Source: Candidatus Aminicenantes bacterium UBA4085 (GTDB lineage: Bacteria > Acidobacteriota > Aminicenantia > Aminicenantales > UBA4085). Taken from it: 21,447 bases of DNA. Below, piece after piece: positions 19,762 to 21,447 of the stretch (position 1 is its first letter; each line of letters starts with the position of its first letter). The DNA lies in assembly GCA_002383325.1 (NCBI GenBank), contig DFYJ01000061.1:8161-29607 (forward strand). Direction: 5' to 3'. The notes beneath the pieces were generated by a model, which was given only the letters and a program-made list of their open reading frames with translations, had not been told where the DNA came from and did no database searches. The position numbers and the translations under genes were made by a program.

Positions 19762-21447
19762 TCAGGAGTTGACGGCGGAAGGCTCGGACTTATCTTTGGC
19801 CTTGCTCAGGAGCGAGACCAGGACCAGGGTTAAGAAGCTCAACGGGATGGTCACGATGCCGGGATTGCGCAGAGGGAACGGCGCGGCTGCGGCGCTTTTG
19901 CCGTACAGCTCGAACATGGTCGGCGAGACGAGAATCAAGCCGATGGACGAGACGACGCCGACGAAGATCGAGGCGGTGATGCCGCGGGCCGTGGTCCGCT
20001 TCCAGAACAGCATCATGACGATGGCCGGCAGATTGGCCGAAGCCGCCACCGCGAAGGCCAAGCCGACCAGGAAGGTCACATTGACCCCCTTGAACAGGAT
20101 GCCCAACCCGATGGCAATGAGGCCGACGACGAAGGCTACGACCTTGCCCACGAAGACCTTCTGCTTGTCGTTCTTGATGACTTTGGCGTACCGGTCGAGC
20201 AGGTCGTGGGCCACGGCCCCCGAGGCGGCTATGATCAGCCCGCTGACGGTCCCCAGGACGGTGGCGAAGGCGATAGCCGAGATGATGGCGAAGAGGAACG
20301 TCCCGAAGGAGCGCGCCAGCAGGGGCGCCGACATGTTGTCGTCGGCCAGGTTGATGACCCCGTTGGTCATGGCTCCCAGGCCCATGAACAAGGTCAGGAC
20401 GTAGAAGAACCCGATCCCGGCGATGGCCACGATCGTCGACTTGCGGGCCGCGGCCGGCGAGGGGACGGTGTAGTAGCGGATCAGGATGTGCGGCAGGGCG
20501 GCCGTGCCCAGGAACAGCGCCAGCATGAGCGAGGCGAAGTCGATGCGGTCGAGCGGCGATCCCTCGACCTTGAACTTGAGCCCCGGCCGGAGAATCTTGT
20601 TGCCGGGCGTCAGGACGGGGTAGTACAGGGTGATCTTGTCGCCGCCCTCGTCGAAGACGACGCTCTTCCATTGCCGGATCTTGGTCTCCGGATGGCCGAT
20701 GAGCGAGAGGAACTTGAAGGGGCCGATGGGGCCCGTCTTGGCCTCCGCTCCGGTCTTGCCGGCGATGACCTCCATATGGCCGCCCTGGCGAAGCTCGTTA
20801 TCCTTGCCGGACGGCGCGCCGTTGGTCCACGAGGTCCCGTCGGCCTTCTTGATCACGGATTGGGTTTCGAGCAGCGTCAAGCCGCCCTCGGCGGAAGCCT
20901 CGATCTTCCACCAGGCTTCCCCTTCAGGCCCGGCCAGCTTGACGAAGCGCAGGGCCTTGGCTTCATGGACCGCCCGGACCGCATAGGCCGGGTCGGCGGG
21001 CACGATGGCGCCCTCCGCCTCGGTCGCGACCAGCGAGCGCACGGCCCGGAAGGGCACGCTCCCTCCCTGATCGGGTGCCGTCGAGAGTCCGCGGAACAGC
21101 ACCACGATGACCACGACCGTAGAGAAGACGATCAGCAGAGCGCCCTTGATGAACTGGACGTATGTCGTCGAGGTCATGCCGGCCATGGCCACGATGGTGA
21201 TGACAATCAGCCCGACCATGATCACGCCGACATAGTGGGGCAATCCGAGAAGCGGCGTCACCAGCACCCCGGCCCCGACCATCTGCGGGATGAGGTAGCA
21301 GACCGAGACGAGCAAGGTGCTGATGGCGGCGATCAGCTTGATGCCGCGGTGATTGTAGTTGGCGTCCAGGGCGTCGGTGAAGGTGTACTTGCCCAGGCGC
21401 TTGAGCGGCTCGGCCACGATGAACAGGGCCACGATCCAGCCGGCCAG
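19762..21447 (-). CDS. actP: ActP-like cation/acetate symporter of the SSS family with large loop insertion (5' end outside window)
   Basis: This is a sodium/solute symporter that imports acetate or a similar monocarboxylate across the inner membrane. The frame continues to the window edge (LAGWI before the apparent GTG start at 21432), and the first ~100 residues of an ActP are missing, so the gene is truncated by the window. Alignment by eye to E. coli ActP is clear: LGKYTFTD, YLIPQMVGAG, TTYVQFIKGALL, GTAALPHILIRYYTV, ISAIAFATVLGTVSGL, VAHDL and VTFLVGLAFAVAAS.N.P. Between the helix ending near 21087 and the GTAALPHIL helix near 20545 there are about 180 residues, roughly 135 more than in E. 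coli, probably outside the cytoplasm. It converges on the acetyl-CoA synthetase/ACP/KBL operon, which suggests linked acetate use. Confidence 0.87.
   Translation of the reverse strand: MAGWIVALFIVAEPLKRLGKYTFTDALDANYNHRGIKLIAAISTLLVSVCYLIPQMVGAGVLVTPLLGLPHYVGVIMVGLIVITIVAMAGMTSTTYVQFIKGALLIVFSTVVVIVVLFRGLSTAPDQGGSVPFRAVRSLVATEAEGAIVPADPAYAVRAVHEAKALRFVKLAGPEGEAWWKIEASAEGGLTLLETQSVIKKADGTSWTNGAPSGKDNELRQGGHMEVIAGKTGAEAKTGPIGPFKFLSLIGHPETKIRQWKSVVFDEGGDKITLYYPVLTPGNKILRPGLKFKVEGSPLDRIDFASLMLALFLGTAALPHILIRYYTVPSPAAARKSTIVAIAGIGFFYVLTLFMGLGAMTNGVINLADDNMSAPLLARSFGTFLFAIISAIAFATVLGTVSGLIIAASGAVAHDLLDRYAKVIKNDKQKVFVGKVVAFVVGLIAIGLGILFKGVNVTFLVGLAFAVAASANLPAIVMMLFWKRTTARGITASIFVGVVSSIGLILVSPTMFELYGKSAAAAPFPLRNPGIVTIPLSFLTLVLVSLLSKAKDKSEPSAVNS

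Noticed and set aside
1..21447. tRNA, rRNA, CRISPR, insertion-sequence or prophage elements
   Set aside because: No GTTCRA-type T-loop in an intergenic context, no spaced direct repeats, no transposase or integrase motifs and no terminal inverted repeats were seen on reading both strands by eye.

Overview
The window is GC-rich bacterial chromosome that is almost entirely coding: 18 protein genes, two of them cut by the window ends. I see no tRNA, rRNA, CRISPR array, insertion sequence or phage gene. The organism is a diderm heterotroph, judged from an outer-membrane barrel protein with a terminal aromatic residue and several exported hydrolases. The mix of exported M24 and M28 peptidases, a DUF1028 protein, a SpoIID/LytB protein outside any sporulation context and an acetate-type symporter recalls Candidatus Aminicenantes or Acidobacteriota-like lineages. 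That placement is an impression from gene content and has not been tested.

Layout, left to right. Bases 1-1800: the 3' part of an HD-GYP c-di-GMP phosphodiesterase gene converges on a 6-phosphofructokinase gene whose mRNA looks leaderless. Bases 1910-3286: an exported M24 (Xaa-Pro) aminopeptidase. Bases 3299-8359: a five-gene minus-strand run transcribed as SDR reductase, nucleotidyltransferase, CDP-alcohol phosphatidyltransferase, exported alpha/beta hydrolase, and a beta-lactamase-fold protein that has lost its catalytic residues. Bases 8471-9451: an SDR-type L-threonine 3-dehydrogenase, divergent from that run. Bases 9448-11669: a minus-strand pair of M28 peptidase and barrel protein, divergent from a DUF1028 protein (11733-12719). 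Bases 12741-15814: a minus-strand pair of SpoIID/LytB protein and spermidine synthase. Bases 16042-19321: a plus-strand operon of AMP-forming acetyl-CoA synthetase, stand-alone acyl carrier protein, and 2-amino-3-ketobutyrate CoA ligase (KBL), with a consensus sigma-70 promoter and a terminator hairpin. Bases 19322-19761: a noncoding gap with two gene-end hairpins and a possible small structured RNA. Bases 19762-21447: an ActP-like solute symporter carrying a large extra loop.

How the genes may work together. Exported peptidases (M24, M28) would release amino acids. Threonine dehydrogenase and KBL together form the route threonine to 2-amino-3-ketobutyrate to glycine plus acetyl-CoA. The synthetase and the symporter add acetate (or another short acid) uptake and activation. 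The most interesting point is the dedicated carrier protein between the synthetase and KBL. It is not needed for the textbook pathway and suggests carrier-bound acyl chemistry feeding or draining an alpha-oxoamine synthase. Other points worth a second look are the pseudo-beta-lactamase, the symporter insertion, the split SpoIID domain, the cytidylyltransferase/CDP-alcohol transferase pair, and the putative RNA.
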